DNA from: an uncultured Aeromonadaceae bacterium
GTDB lineage: Bacteria > Pseudomonadota > Gammaproteobacteria > Enterobacterales > Aeromonadaceae
NCBI GenBank assembly: GCA_945957385.1
Contig: CAMFKP010000031.1
Span: 1-44,238 of the forward strand
DNA: 44,238 bases
Reading direction: 5' to 3'
A program made the translations under genes and the position numbers. The first letter of the stretch is position 1, and each line of letters starts with the position of its first letter. Shown here one piece after another: positions 15,819-25,334 of the stretch. The notes beneath the pieces were generated by a model. That model was not told the DNA's origin and ran no database searches. It saw only the letters and a list, made by a program, of their open reading frames with translations.

Positions 15819-15843
15819 CGCCGCGCCTGCTTCGCCCCCAACC

Positions 15844-15874
15844 ACCCCGGCCCAGTGCCGGGGTGTTTTTTGGT
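15844..15874 (+). terminator. Terminator after valS
   Basis: A G+C-rich inverted repeat (CACCCCGGC and GCCGGGGTG around CCAGT) followed by six T bases ends the pepA-holC-valS unit. Confidence 0.9.
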
Positions 15875-15929
15875 ATCGACCACGGCGCGGCCGGCAGGCA
15901 AAATAGCCGCGGACATCTGAGGAGTAGTC

Positions 15930-16580
15930 ATGAACCGAGTGCAGGCGATTTTGTGGGACAACGATGGCGTGCTGGTGGACACCGAACGGCTGTTCTACGC
16001 GGCCAACCGCGAGCTGTTGGCCGACCTGGGGGTCGAGTTGACGCCGCAGGGCTTCTTCGACTGGTACCTGCTGGATAACTGTGGCGGCTGGCACCTGACC
16101 GGTTCGCCGAGCGCCGAGCAGATCGAACACTGGCGCAGCGAGCGCAACCGCCGCTACACGGCGCTGCTGCAGCAAGCCCGCGATCTGATGATGCCCGGCA
16201 TCGATCGGCTGGTGGCCCAGCTCGCCCGGCAGGTGCGCATGGCGATCGTCACCAGCGCCTATCGCGACCATTTCGACCTGATCCACCGCGATCTGCCGCT
16301 GCGTCACCATTTCGAGTTCATCCTGGCAGCCGAAGATTACCAGCACAGCAAACCGTCGCCGGAACCCTATCTGTGCGCACTGCAGCGCCTGGGGCTGGCG
16401 GCGGAACAGTGTCTGGTGATCGAGGATTCACCGCGCGGGCTCAGCGCCGCCCGCGCCGCCGGCCTGCGCTGTATCGTCTTGCGCCACCCGCTGATGGCCA
16501 GCCACGACTTCGCCGGTGCCGAGGCGGTGGTCGACTCGGTCGCCGAGCTCGGCGCGGCGCTGCAGGCCCGGGTGGCCTGA
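15930..16580 (+). CDS. HAD family hydrolase (phosphoglucomutase/phosphatase-like)
   Basis: A 216-aa haloacid dehalogenase-type protein. Motif I is D10-N-D12-G-V-L-V-D-T-E, motif II is VTSAY (about 110-114), the motif III lysine is in HSKPSPEPY, and motif IV is VIEDSPRG. The helical cap (about 20-90) puts it in the beta-phosphoglucomutase-like class, which acts on small phosphorylated metabolites. The exact substrate is unknown. It has GGAG about 8 bp upstream and stands alone between two terminators. Confidence 0.88.
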   Translation: MNRVQAILWDNDGVLVDTERLFYAANRELLADLGVELTPQGFFDWYLLDNCGGWHLTGSPSAEQIEHWRSERNRRYTALLQQARDLMMPGIDRLVAQLARQVRMAIVTSAYRDHFDLIHRDLPLRHHFEFILAAEDYQHSKPSPEPYLCALQRLGLAAEQCLVIEDSPRGLSAARAAGLRCIVLRHPLMASHDFAGAEAVVDSVAELGAALQARVA

Positions 16581-16591
16581 GCCCGCAGCGG

Positions 16592-16616
16592 GATTATTAA
16601 ATCAAACTTAATAATC
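16592..16616. other. Perfect AT-rich palindrome
   Basis: GATTATTAA and TTAATAATC flank a 7-base spacer (ATCAAAC), a perfect 9 bp inverted repeat 12 bp after the HAD stop codon. It is AT-rich in a G+C-rich region and is not followed by a T run, so it is not a standard terminator. A protein-binding site or a remnant of a small element are both possible. Confidence 0.4.
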
Positions 16617-16667
16617 GCGTCCAGAAAACAGTGCTTTTGGCGTGGAATCCGCGCCGCAGGCCAGCAA

Positions 16668-16690
16668 AAAGGCGCCCGTCGGGCGCCTTG
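16668..16690 (-). terminator. Terminator after the BPSS1780-like gene
   Basis: GGCGCCCG and CGGGCGCC form a very stable stem with a short loop; on the minus strand it is followed by TTTTT. It lies about 35 bp after the stop of the minus-strand membrane protein gene. Confidence 0.85.
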
Positions 16691-16723
16691 TCGTCTGATC
16701 CGGGCTGACGGCCCAGATCCCGC

Positions 16724-17503
16724 TTACTCCCCGTCGTGCAGGAAAATATCGCGGTAAGCCATGTAAAGCGAATAGCTGAGCACAGGTACGATCACCAGCA
16801 GCCCGACCAGCAGCATCAGGGTGCCCAGCAGCAACAGCAGCAGTGCAATCAGCCCCCACCAGCTCAACGGCCAGACATTGCGCCAGCAGCCGCGCAGGCT
16901 GAGTTTCAGCGCCTCCCAGGCTGGCAGCTGATGAAAGAACACCAGCGGGGCGGCGAACAGCGCCAGCATCATCAGAGGCAGCATCAACGCCACCAGCACC
17001 AGGCTCCAGAACAAGACGAGCAGCAGGGTTTCTACATTATCCAGCCCGCTAAACGACGAGCCCAGACCGATGGTCAGGGCACCACCGAGCACCACAAACA
17101 AAATGACACCAAGCGAGATGGCAAAATAGATCACCTCGGCCAGCACCAGCTGCCCCATCTGGTGACGGAAGCCCTCGAAGAAGTCATTGAACCGGATCGA
17201 GCCATAGCGGAACGCGTTGTGGGCCACCATCATGTAGCCGGCCGCCAGCACCATGCTGAACAGCATGTACAGCAGGTTGGCTCCGGGGATCACTGCCGAG
17301 CCAATCGACAGCACCAGGCTGAACAGGCAGATCCCGGCGCTGACCCCCATGCCGCGGTTAAACAAGCCAAAACCGTCATAGATCCAGTTCCCGCCACGGC
17401 CGATGCGCACCCGGCGCGGCGCCTGCAGCGGCAGGTCAATATAGGGCCCCAGATCCGGCACGCCCGGCTCAGGCTGTGGCTCTTCCATGATGAAATCACT
17501 CAT
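16724..17503 (-). CDS. BPSS1780-like inner-membrane protein
   Basis: A 259-aa membrane protein that begins with an acidic, proline-rich soluble stretch (residues 1-35) and has GGNWIYDGFGLFNRG before the first membrane segment. Five or six hydrophobic helices follow (about 55-80, 85-100, 125-150, 160-190, 210-240). Proteins of this type are annotated as BPSS1780 family, function unknown. The start ATG (17501-17503) has AAGGAG 7-8 bp upstream. It follows ispH on the same strand but with a hairpin between. Confidence 0.75.
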   Translation of the reverse strand: MSDFIMEEPQPEPGVPDLGPYIDLPLQAPRRVRIGRGGNWIYDGFGLFNRGMGVSAGICLFSLVLSIGSAVIPGANLLYMLFSMVLAAGYMMVAHNAFRYGSIRFNDFFEGFRHQMGQLVLAEVIYFAISLGVILFVVLGGALTIGLGSSFSGLDNVETLLLVLFWSLVLVALMLPLMMLALFAAPLVFFHQLPAWEALKLSLRGCWRNVWPLSWWGLIALLLLLLGTLMLLVGLLVIVPVLSYSLYMAYRDIFLHDGE

Positions 17504-17561
17504 TCCGTTACTCCTTGCAAAGCCGCTGTCAGCGGAAAATAGCGGCAGCATACAGAGACAA

Positions 17562-17586
17562 ACAGGCCCCAACCAGTGGGGCCTGT
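17562..17586 (-). terminator. Probable terminator after ispH
   Basis: ACAGGCCCC and GGGGCCTGT form a perfect 9 bp stem with a 7-base loop, followed on the minus strand by a short T-rich stretch (TTGT). It lies 18 bp after the ispH stop. The weak T run makes it a modest terminator. Confidence 0.65.
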
Positions 17587-17603
17587 GCATTTCATGAGGT
17601 AGC

Positions 17604-18539
17604 TCAATCGAGGCGGAGTTCCAGCGGGACTTCGAAGATGACCTCTTCTTCCTTGCCGCTGTATTCGCTGACCTCGCCGCCGCCAATGTCGCGGATGCGG
17701 GCCACGACCTGCTGCACCAGCACTTCGGGGGCCGAGGCACCCGCGGTGACGCCGACCGCATCGACACCGGCAAACCACTCTGCGGCGATCTGCGCCGCAT
17801 CGTCTACCAGGTAGGCCCGGGCCCCGAGACGCTCCGCCAGTTCACGCAGCCGGTTGGAGTTCGACGAGTTGCGCGAGCCGACGACAATAAACAGCTGCAC
17901 CTGCGGTGCCAGCTCGCGCACGGCGTCCTGGCGGTTCTGGGTGGCATAGCAGATATCGTCCTTGCGCGGACCCTGGATCGCCGGGAACTGCCCCTGCAGG
18001 GCCGCGATCACCTCTTTGGTCTCATCGACACTCAGCGTGGTCTGGGTGACAAAGTGCAGCTGGCTGGCATCCTTGACCTGCAGATGCTGAACATCGGCGG
18101 CATCCTCCACCAGGTACATGCCGGCACCCTGGTTGTCATACTGCCCCAGTGTCCCCTCGACTTCGGGGTGGCCGGCGTGACCAATCATGATCACTTCCTG
18201 GGCCTTGCGACTGGCGCGATGGACCTCCATGTGCACCTTGGTGACCAGCGGACAGGTCGCATCGAACACCCGCAGACCGCGCTGTCTGGCCTCCTCACGC
18301 ACCGCCTTGGAGACGCCGTGGGCCGAGAAGATGACGATCTGCTCGTCCGGTACTTCGGCGAGCTCTTCGACGAAGATCGCCCCCGCGGCACGCAGCCCGT
18401 CGACCACATAGCGGTTATGCACCACCTCGTGCCGCACATAGATAGGCGCGCCAAATTTAGTCAGCGCGTTCTGCACTATGCTGATGGCCCGATCGACTCC
18501 GGCACAGAAGCCGCGCGGATTAGCGAGCAGTATCTTCAT
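17604..18539 (-). CDS. ispH: HMBPP reductase (IspH)
   Basis: A 311-aa iron-sulfur enzyme that makes IPP and DMAPP in the last step of the MEP isoprenoid pathway. The three cluster cysteines C12, C96 and C197, and the substrate-binding H41 and H74, are present. It starts at [14 protein letters not shown], three bases after the lspA stop (TGA at 18542-18544), so both belong to one operon. The small FKBP-type gene (fkpB) that separates them in E. coli is absent here. Confidence 0.97.
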   Translation of the reverse strand: MKILLANPRGFCAGVDRAISIVQNALTKFGAPIYVRHEVVHNRYVVDGLRAAGAIFVEELAEVPDEQIVIFSAHGVSKAVREEARQRGLRVFDATCPLVTKVHMEVHRASRKAQEVIMIGHAGHPEVEGTLGQYDNQGAGMYLVEDAADVQHLQVKDASQLHFVTQTTLSVDETKEVIAALQGQFPAIQGPRKDDICYATQNRQDAVRELAPQVQLFIVVGSRNSSNSNRLRELAERLGARAYLVDDAAQIAAEWFAGVDAVGVTAGASAPEVLVQQVVARIRDIGGGEVSEYSGKEEEVIFEVPLELRLD

Positions 18540-18541
18540 GC

Positions 18542-19054
18542 TCAGGCTTCCTTTTCGCCATGGGCCGGATGCGGTTTGCTACGCAACCCATCGAGAACTA
18601 TCATCACCGCCCCGACAGTAATGGCGCAATCCGCCAGATTGAAGGCCGGGAAGAAGTGCTCTTGCCAGTAGAACAGCAAAAAATCGACGACATGGCCGTA
18701 GACCAGCCGATCGATCAGGTTGCCAATCGCCCCGCCGATCACCAGCACGAAGGCGATGTTCAGCCACCAGCAGCGGGCGGACTGGCGACGCAGCGCCACC
18801 GTCATCGCCGCCGAGACGCCGATGGCAAACAGCGCGAAGAACCAGCGCTGCCAACCGGCCTGGTCGGCGAGGAAGCTAAATGCCGCCCCCTTGTTATAGA
18901 CGTGCACTATGTTGAAAAACGGCAGCACATTGATACCGGGCCCACCATACGGCAGGCCATCGAGGATCGCCAGCTTGGCCAGCTGGTCGACCACAATCAC
19001 CACCACCGCCAGCCACAGCCAGCGCACCCCGCTTTGCATTACTGTCAGTTTCAT
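18542..19054 (-). CDS. lspA: Lipoprotein signal peptidase (LspA)
   Basis: A 170-aa aspartyl protease with four membrane segments (about 10-30, 68-85, 98-113, 140-160). Catalytic aspartates are D124 (VVDFLLFYW) and D142 (FNLADCAI), next to NLIDR at 112-116. It cleaves prolipoprotein signal peptides. I chose the ATG at 19052-19054, which shares one base with the ileS stop (TAATG); a longer frame would extend 16 basic residues into ileS. Confidence 0.96.
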   Translation of the reverse strand: MKLTVMQSGVRWLWLAVVVIVVDQLAKLAILDGLPYGGPGINVLPFFNIVHVYNKGAAFSFLADQAGWQRWFFALFAIGVSAAMTVALRRQSARCWWLNIAFVLVIGGAIGNLIDRLVYGHVVDFLLFYWQEHFFPAFNLADCAITVGAVMIVLDGLRSKPHPAHGEKEA

Positions 19055-21882
19055 TATGCAAACTCGCGTTGTTCGCCATCGCCGTCGACGTTGCTGACGC
19101 AACGGCCACAGATGGTCTCATGACCGGCGATGGTGCCGACATCGGCAACATGGTGCCAGCAGCGTTCACACTTGGCCGCGGCGGTCGCCGTGACGCTCAG
19201 CCACAGCCCTGGCAGTTCAGTCGCCTGGGCGCCGGCAGGTGCAGCGGCACAGACTTCGACCTCGGCCTTGGAGGTAATCAGCACGAAACGCAGCTCGCTG
19301 CCGATGCGTTGCAGCTTCTCGGCCAGCTCCGGCACGGCATAGAGCGTGACTTCGGCTTGCAGTGAGCTGCCGATGCGCTTATCGGCCCGGGCCGCTTCCA
19401 GCGCCTTGTTTACCTCGGCACGTACCGCCAGCAGTTGTGCCCAGTAGGCATCATCCAGCGCTTCGCCCGGTTGCAGGCCAAACAGGCCGTCGAACCACTC
19501 TTCGGTAAAGACAAACTTGGCGCGCTCACCTGGCAACAGCTTCCAGATTTCATCGGCGGTGAAGCTCATGATCGGCGCCATCCAACGCACCATCGCCTCG
19601 GCGATCAGGAACAGCGCGCTCTGGCAGGAGCGACGCGCCAGGCTGTCAGCCTTGGCGGTGTATTGCCGATCCTTGATGATATCCAGATAGAAGGAACCCA
19701 TCTCGACCGAGCAGAACTGCATCAGCTTCTGCGTTACCAGGTGGAAATCACAGGCCTCGTAGGCGTCGATGATCTCTTGCTGCGCCTTCAGCGCGCAGCC
19801 GACCGCCCAGCGGTCCAGCACCACCATCTGCTCCGCCGGCACCATATGCTGGGCCGGGTCAAAGCCGTTGAGGTTGGCCAGCAGGAAGCGGGCGGTATTG
19901 CGGATCCGGCGATAGGCATCGGCGGAGCGCTTGAGGATCTCGTCGGAGACCGTCATTTCACCGCTGTAGTCGGTCGAGGCGACCCACAGACGCAGAATGT
20001 CGGCCCCCAGCTTGTTCATCACCTCTTGCGGGCTGACGACGTTGCCCAGCGATTTGGACATCTTGCGCCCCTGACCATCGACCGTGAAGCCGTGGGTCAG
20101 AACCTGGTTGTACGGTGCCTGGTGCTTCATCGCCACGCCGATCATCAGCGAGGACATGAACCAGCCACGGTGCTGATCTGAACCTTCGAGGTACATGTCG
20201 GCGCCCTGGCCATTGAACTCCGGACGCACATCCACGACCGAGGCATGGGTGGAGCCGGAGTCAAACCAGACGTCCAGCGTGTCCTTGACCTTGTCATAGT
20301 GTGCCGCGTCCTCACCCAGCAGCTCCGCCGCGTCCAGATCCCACCAGGCCTGGATGCCGGACTGCTCAACGCGCTTGGCCACCTCTTCCATCAGTTCGAC
20401 GGAACGCGGATGCAGTTGTTGGGTCTCCTTATGCACGAACAGTGCGATCGGCACACCCCAGGTGCGCTGACGGGAGATACACCAGTCCGGACGATTCTCC
20501 ACCATGGCTTCGATGCGGTTCTGGCCCCACCCCGGGATCCACTTCACGCGCTTGATCTCAGACAGCGCCTTCTGGCGCAGGCCAGCCTGTTCCATGCTGA
20601 TAAACCACTGAGGCGTCGCACGGAAGATGATTGGAGTCTTGTGGCGCCAGCAGTGCGGATAGGAGTGACGCAACGCCTGATGATGCAACAGGGCGCCGGT
20701 CTCCTTGAGCACCTCGATCACGGCATCATTGGCCTTGAACACGTGCTGGCCGGCAAAGCGCTCGGTATCCGGCAGATAGACGCCATTGCCCCCCACCGGG
20801 TTCGCCACTTCAAGACCATATTTCTGGCCAACCACAAAATCTTCCTGGCCATGGCCGGGCGCAGTATGCACGGCACCGGTACCGGCCTCGAGGGTGACGT
20901 GGTCACCGAGGATCGCCGGGACATCAAAGTCATAAAAGGGGTGACGGAAACGCAGCAGCTCCAGCGCCGCCCCCTTGCAGTAACCCAGGTTGTGATAACG
21001 CTCGATACCAGCACGATCCATCACGTCCTTGACCAGCGCCTCGGCGAGGATCAGCCGCTCCGGCTGTTCCCCTTCGATCTGTACCAGCGCGTAATCCAGC
21101 TCGGCATGCAGTGCAACCGCGCGGTTGGCCGGCAGCGTCCAGGGAGTGGTGGTCCAGATGACAACTGACAGTGGCCCCTGACCAACATGGCCATCGGCAC
21201 AATCAAAGGCCGCCGCCACCTGTTCGGCGTTCACGGCACGGAAACGCACATCGATAGACGGCGACGTCTTGTCGTAATACTCGACTTCGGCCTCAGCCAG
21301 TGCCGAACCGCAATCGGTACACCAGTGCACCGGCTTGGAGCCCTTGTGCAGATGGCCGTTGGCGATGATCTTGCCCAGCGAGCGAATGATGTTGGCTTCG
21401 GTGTCGAAGTTCATCGTCAGGTAGGGTTTGTCCCAATCACCCAGCACCCCGAGACGCACGAAGTCGGTCTTCTGGGCGGCGATCTGGGTATGGGCGTACT
21501 TACGACACTCGGCGCGGAATTCGGCCGCAGAGACTTTCTCGCCCGGCTTGCCGACCAGCCCTTCGACCTTCAGCTCGATGGGCAGACCATGGCAATCCCA
21601 GCCCGGAACATACGGCGAATCAAAGCCGGACAGGCCCTTGGACTTGATGATGATGTCCTTGAGGATCTTGTTGACCGCGTGGCCAATGTGAATGTTGCCA
21701 TTCGCGTACGGAGGACCATCGTGCAGAATGAAGGATTTTTTGCCCTTCTTCGCCTGACGAATGGTCCCGTAGAGATCCTGCTCATACCACGCCTTCAGCA
21801 TATCCGGCTCACGTTTGGCCAGATCGCCACGCATCGGAAACTCGGTTTCCGGCAGATTAAGGGTATGTTTGTAATCGCTCAT
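19054..21882 (-). CDS. ileS: Isoleucyl-tRNA synthetase
   Basis: A 942-aa class Ia synthetase. HIGH is at 65-68 (NGNIHIGH), KMSKS at 607-611, the editing domain lies between (about 190-400, with [13 protein letters not shown]), and the C-terminal zinc finger has two CxxC pairs (KCERCWHH and CGRC). The start shares one base with the ribF stop (TGATG), so translation is probably coupled. The ribF-ileS-lspA-ispH order is typical of gammaproteobacteria. Confidence 0.98.
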   Translation of the reverse strand: MSDYKHTLNLPETEFPMRGDLAKREPDMLKAWYEQDLYGTIRQAKKGKKSFILHDGPPYANGNIHIGHAVNKILKDIIIKSKGLSGFDSPYVPGWDCHGLPIELKVEGLVGKPGEKVSAAEFRAECRKYAHTQIAAQKTDFVRLGVLGDWDKPYLTMNFDTEANIIRSLGKIIANGHLHKGSKPVHWCTDCGSALAEAEVEYYDKTSPSIDVRFRAVNAEQVAAAFDCADGHVGQGPLSVVIWTTTPWTLPANRAVALHAELDYALVQIEGEQPERLILAEALVKDVMDRAGIERYHNLGYCKGAALELLRFRHPFYDFDVPAILGDHVTLEAGTGAVHTAPGHGQEDFVVGQKYGLEVANPVGGNGVYLPDTERFAGQHVFKANDAVIEVLKETGALLHHQALRHSYPHCWRHKTPIIFRATPQWFISMEQAGLRQKALSEIKRVKWIPGWGQNRIEAMVENRPDWCISRQRTWGVPIALFVHKETQQLHPRSVELMEEVAKRVEQSGIQAWWDLDAAELLGEDAAHYDKVKDTLDVWFDSGSTHASVVDVRPEFNGQGADMYLEGSDQHRGWFMSSLMIGVAMKHQAPYNQVLTHGFTVDGQGRKMSKSLGNVVSPQEVMNKLGADILRLWVASTDYSGEMTVSDEILKRSADAYRRIRNTARFLLANLNGFDPAQHMVPAEQMVVLDRWAVGCALKAQQEIIDAYEACDFHLVTQKLMQFCSVEMGSFYLDIIKDRQYTAKADSLARRSCQSALFLIAEAMVRWMAPIMSFTADEIWKLLPGERAKFVFTEEWFDGLFGLQPGEALDDAYWAQLLAVRAEVNKALEAARADKRIGSSLQAEVTLYAVPELAEKLQRIGSELRFVLITSKAEVEVCAAAPAGAQATELPGLWLSVTATAAAKCERCWHHVADVGTIAGHETICGRCVSNVDGDGEQREFA

Positions 21883-22844
21883 CAGTCCTGGGTTCCATTA
21901 CACGAATCAATAGGGGTTACCGCCAGCCCAAAGAAGCGGCGTGCAGCACAGGCATCCTGATGGATCTGCGCCTGCAGGGCGGCAAAAGAGTCAAATTTCT
22001 GCTCATCTCTGAGCTTGTGGCACAGACGCACACGGATGTGCTTGCCATACAGATCACCGGCAAAGTCGAAGATATGCACTTCTAACTGGGGGCGACGACC
22101 ATTGACGGTCGGCCGGATGCCGATGTTGGCCACGCCATGGCGGATGTGGCCGGAACATAACACTTCTACGGCATACACGCCACTGACCGGCGCCACGAGG
22201 CGCTTGAGGTGAACATTGGCGGTCGGAAAACCGATAGTACGCCCGAGTTTATCGCCGTGGGCCACTCGGCCACTGACGGTGTAGGGCTCACCGAGCAAGG
22301 CTTCGACCTCGGCCAGGCGGTTGTCGCGCAGTGCTTCGCGCAGCCGGGTACTGCTGGCCCGCTCATTGCCTACCTGATAACTGCGGGTACTGACCACCTC
22401 GAAGCCATAACGCGCGCCGGCAGCCTGCAGCAATGCAAAGTCGCCACGGCGCCCCTTGCCGAAACAGAAGTCATCACCAACCACCAGGTAACGCACGCCA
22501 AGGCGCCGAACCAGGATCTCTTCGATAAAGACATCCGCATCCAGATTGGCAAAGGCCTGGCCAAAGCGCACACACAACAAACGTTCCAGCCCCATTTCAC
22601 GCAGGGCCAGGTATTTGTCACGCAACCGCGTCAAACGCGCCGGTGCGGCCTCGCCACCAAACAACTCCAGTGGCTGAGGTTCGAACAACATCACGCAAGC
22701 CGGCAAGCCAAGCTCGCGCGCCTTATGTTGCAACTGCCGCAACACGGCGCGGTGCCCCAGGTGTACCCCATCGAAGTTGCCTATCGTCAGCACGCATCCA
22801 TGGTGCTCGGGACGCAGGTTATGGATGCCGCGGATCAACTGCAT
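21882..22844 (-). CDS. ribF: Bifunctional riboflavin kinase / FAD synthetase
   Basis: A 320-aa protein. The N-terminal FAD synthetase half has [12 protein letters not shown] (20-31); the C-terminal kinase half has [11 protein letters not shown] near residue 210. It converts riboflavin to FMN and FAD. I chose the ATG at 22842-22844 ([12 protein letters not shown]), which fits the family; a longer frame would enter the gap to murJ. Confidence 0.96.
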   Translation of the reverse strand: MQLIRGIHNLRPEHHGCVLTIGNFDGVHLGHRAVLRQLQHKARELGLPACVMLFEPQPLELFGGEAAPARLTRLRDKYLALREMGLERLLCVRFGQAFANLDADVFIEEILVRRLGVRYLVVGDDFCFGKGRRGDFALLQAAGARYGFEVVSTRSYQVGNERASSTRLREALRDNRLAEVEALLGEPYTVSGRVAHGDKLGRTIGFPTANVHLKRLVAPVSGVYAVEVLCSGHIRHGVANIGIRPTVNGRRPQLEVHIFDFAGDLYGKHIRVRLCHKLRDEQKFDSFAALQAQIHQDACAARRFFGLAVTPIDSCNGTQD

Positions 22845-22906
22845 GACAATCGGAAGTCCTTGCTGCCGGAGAAATCGCCGGATTATATAACGAAGCCGGC
22901 TGACAA

Positions 22907-24472
22907 TCAGCCCTCGCTCACCGTTTTCAACTGGCGGGGACGCACGCCCAGCCCTACCGCCACGAGCAGATAACAGGCTCCGCCAAGCACCACCAGCTTG
23001 GTCAGCTCCAGTCCGGCGCGCCACATCGGCCACTTGACCCAGACATCCAGCTGCGGACTTAACCACGCCAGCAGGCCATACATGGTCAGCGCCGCTACGC
23101 TCAGCCGTAACGCAAACACCAAGGAGTCACGCCCCGGTCGATAGATGTGGCGACGGTAGAGCCCCTGAAACAACGAGATCGCATTCACGGTGCCAGACAA
23201 CGCAGTCGACAGTGCCAATCCGACATAGCCCAGTGGCCAAATCAAGATCAGGTTGAAAACCATGTTGGCAGCCATGGAGTGAATGCCGTAACGCACCGGG
23301 GTTTTGGTATCCTGGCGAGCATGGAAGCCTGGTGCCAGCACCCGCGCCAGCATCAGTGACAATAGCCCAGAGGTTGAGGCGAGCAAGCTGGCACTCGACA
23401 TCATCACCTCATGGGGGCCAAACTCGCCGCGCATAAACAGAACGCGCAAAATGGGTTCACGCAACACCATAATCCCGGCCATCGCCGGCAGTCCGAGCAA
23501 CAGCACCATACGCACGCCCCAATCCATCGTCTGCGAGAATCGTTCTGGATCCTGATCGACGTGCCCCTTCGACAGGGCCGGAAGAATGACGGTGCTGATG
23601 GCAACCGCAAACATGCCGAGCGGAAACTCCAGCAGGCGGTCAGAGTAATAGAGATAACTGATGGCCCCGGTCGCCAGAAACGAGGCCAGCATGGTGTTGA
23701 TCATCAGGTTTAATTGACTGACCGATACCCCGAATAGCGCCGGAATCATCAAGGTCCGGATCTTGACGACCCCAGGGTGGTGCCAACCCCACTTGGGGGC
23801 CACTATCATGCCCAGTTTCCATAGATAGGGGATCTGGTACAGCAACTGCACCAGGCCACCGACGAAGATGCCGATAGCCAATCCCACGGCCGGTTGCGCC
23901 ATATGAGGAGCGATCCACCAGGCGACAATGATCAGCACTATGTTCAAAAACGTGGGGGTAAACGACGAAACACCAAAATAGCCAAACGTATTAAGCACCG
24001 CACCCGACATAGCGGTGAAGGTCACAAACCATAAATAGGGAAACGTAATCTTCAATAGCAACGACGCTAATTCGAACTTGCCAGCATCGGGTCCCCCATG
24101 CCACCAGTCCATGAACCAACCCCAGCCAAACAGCGCCGACAACACAGTGGAGCCTAACACCCCGAGCAAGGTCACAACCGAGATGACAACCCCGAGAGTG
24201 CCCATAGTCACCGCCAAGAGATCACGCACCGCCTGATGCTCCCCCTTGGCCTTGTACTCCGTCATCACAGGGACAAACGCCTGGTTAAAGGCACCATCAG
24301 CAAACAGACGACGCAGATAGTTGGGGATCCGGTTCGCGAAGAAAAATACGTCCGAAGCCACACCGGCTCCGAGTAGATGGGCGATCACTATGTCCCGGAC
24401 CAGCCCCAATATACGAGAGGCGAGGGTCGCGGCCGAGACCAGAATCCCGGATCGAATCAGCTTCTTGCTCAC
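22907..24472 (-). CDS. murJ: Lipid II flippase MurJ
   Basis: A 521-aa MOP-superfamily transporter with about 14 membrane helices. The charged residues of the central cavity are present near the N-terminus (R20, R26, D41, R54, R55 in LASRILGLVRD and NYLRRLFADGAFNQAF). It flips lipid II for peptidoglycan synthesis. It is first in the murJ-ribF-ileS-lspA-ispH direction and diverges from rpsT. The early part of the gene is less G+C-rich than the downstream genes. Confidence 0.97.
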   Translation of the reverse strand: MSKKLIRSGILVSAATLASRILGLVRDIVIAHLLGAGVASDVFFFANRIPNYLRRLFADGAFNQAFVPVMTEYKAKGEHQAVRDLLAVTMGTLGVVISVVTLLGVLGSTVLSALFGWGWFMDWWHGGPDAGKFELASLLLKITFPYLWFVTFTAMSGAVLNTFGYFGVSSFTPTFLNIVLIIVAWWIAPHMAQPAVGLAIGIFVGGLVQLLYQIPYLWKLGMIVAPKWGWHHPGVVKIRTLMIPALFGVSVSQLNLMINTMLASFLATGAISYLYYSDRLLEFPLGMFAVAISTVILPALSKGHVDQDPERFSQTMDWGVRMVLLLGLPAMAGIMVLREPILRVLFMRGEFGPHEVMMSSASLLASTSGLLSLMLARVLAPGFHARQDTKTPVRYGIHSMAANMVFNLILIWPLGYVGLALSTALSGTVNAISLFQGLYRRHIYRPGRDSLVFALRLSVAALTMYGLLAWLSPQLDVWVKWPMWRAGLELTKLVVLGGACYLLVAVGLGVRPRQLKTVSEG

Positions 24473-24586
24473 AACAACTCCTTAAAAACGGTGACAGCGC
24501 GATGAAAGCTGCTAAAATCGGCCGACAGTTTAACTACCCGCAGCCCGGTGTGCCACTGGAGTGCGGCGGTTATTTGCACAAATCAT

Positions 24587-24615
24587 TTGACATTCTCGGG
24601 TTGAGAAGGCATATT
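24587..24615 (+). promoter_or_regulatory. rpsT promoter
   Basis: TTGACA (24587-24592), a 17 bp spacer and CATATT (24610-24615) form a good sigma-70 promoter. The leader to the TTG start is about 40 nt. Confidence 0.6.
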
Positions 24616-24663
24616 TCTGAGCCTTTTCAGCACCCTCGCTAAGACAGTTTTAGGAGTTTTACC

Positions 24664-24924
24664 TTGGCTAACATCAAATCTGCTAAGAAGCGCGCGATTC
24701 AGGCAGAAAAGGCTCGCAAGCACAACGCCAGCCGCCGTTCCATGACCCGTACCTACGTGAAGAAGGTAGTTGCGGCCATCGCTGCTGGTGACAAGGCTGC
24801 CGCCCAAGCTGCTTTCGACGCCGCTCAGCCTATTCTGGACCGCATGGCCACCAAGGGCCTGATCCACAAGAACAAGGCTGCTCGCCACAAGGCTCGTCTG
24901 ACTGCCCAAATCAAGGCGCTGTAA
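24664..24924 (+). CDS. rpsT: Ribosomal protein S20
   Basis: An 86-aa basic protein ([20 protein letters not shown]) of the 30S subunit that binds 16S rRNA. The start is TTG, with TAGGAG 7 bp upstream. E. coli rpsT also uses UUG, which is tied to its autogenous translational control, so the weak start is probably functional here too. It ends just before a strong bidirectional terminator. Confidence 0.98.
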   Translation: MANIKSAKKRAIQAEKARKHNASRRSMTRTYVKKVVAAIAAGDKAAAQAAFDAAQPILDRMATKGLIHKNKAARHKARLTAQIKAL

Positions 24925-24953
24925 TCAGACGACGTCCTCGCGACGCAAAAAGA

Positions 24954-24978
24954 AACCGGCTGATGCCGGTTTTTTTTT
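24954..24978. terminator. Bidirectional terminator rpsT / arsR-type gene
   Basis: ACCGGC and GCCGGT around TGAT, with nine T bases on the plus strand; on the minus strand the stem is followed by TTTCTTTTT. It can end rpsT and the converging regulator gene. Confidence 0.9.
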
Positions 24979-24995
24979 TACCTTGAAACTACACA

Positions 24996-25292
24996 TTAGC
25001 CACGGCAGTAGAGACCATGTAAGACACCAATCACAGCTCGTACCTCTTCGCTCCTGAGTGCATAGAACACGGTTTGCGCTTCCTTACGAGTAGAAACCAG
25101 CTCATCCCGACGCAAGATGGCCAGATGCTGAGACAATGCTGACTGGCTTAGCGGTAACCGTTCATTCAGTTCACCCACAGACAATTCCCGCTCCTGCAAA
25201 TGACACAAGATTAGCAACCTATGTTCATTTGCCAGCGCTTTGAGCAGACCAACCGCACGGCCGGCCTGCGTCTGCATCGCTTCAATCTCCAT
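24996..25292 (-). CDS. ArsR family regulator, BigR/SqrR/YgaV-like
   Basis: A 98-aa winged-helix repressor. The recognition helix region is SQSALSQHLAILRRDELV (50-67). Two cysteines, C30 (LLILCHL) and C96 (LHGLYCRG), sit where BigR, SqrR and E. coli YgaV carry the pair that forms a polysulfide bridge, so it probably senses sulfane sulfur; metal-site residues of classical ArsR/SmtB proteins are not apparent. An internal ATG at 25277 has a better ribosome site (GGAG, 9 bp) and may be the true start. It lies after nhaR on the same strand. No sulfide-oxidation gene is next to it. Confidence 0.8.
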   Translation of the reverse strand: MEIEAMQTQAGRAVGLLKALANEHRLLILCHLQERELSVGELNERLPLSQSALSQHLAILRRDELVSTRKEAQTVFYALRSEEVRAVIGVLHGLYCRG

Positions 25293-25299
25293 GAGTCAC

Positions 25300-25327
25300 C
25301 ATACCGTCTGTTGTGATTGACGGTATG
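25300..25327. promoter_or_regulatory. Palindrome between nhaR and the ArsR-type gene
   Basis: CATACCGTC (25300-25308) and GACGGTATG (25319-25327) form a perfect 9 bp inverted repeat with a 10 bp spacer, only 7 bp before the regulator ATG and 7 bp after the nhaR stop. No T run follows on either side. Position suggests an operator for the ArsR-type protein. Confidence 0.5.
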
Positions 25328-25334
25328 ATAACAG

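Noticed and set aside
13320-16346. 1008-codon minus-strand frame opposite valS
   Set aside because: It is the mirror of G+C-rich valS codons; the product is rich in H, Q, G and V with no domain and overlaps a certain gene.
25300-25327. Intrinsic terminator of nhaR
   Set aside because: The stem is perfect but no T run follows on the minus strand, and it lies directly at the next start codon.
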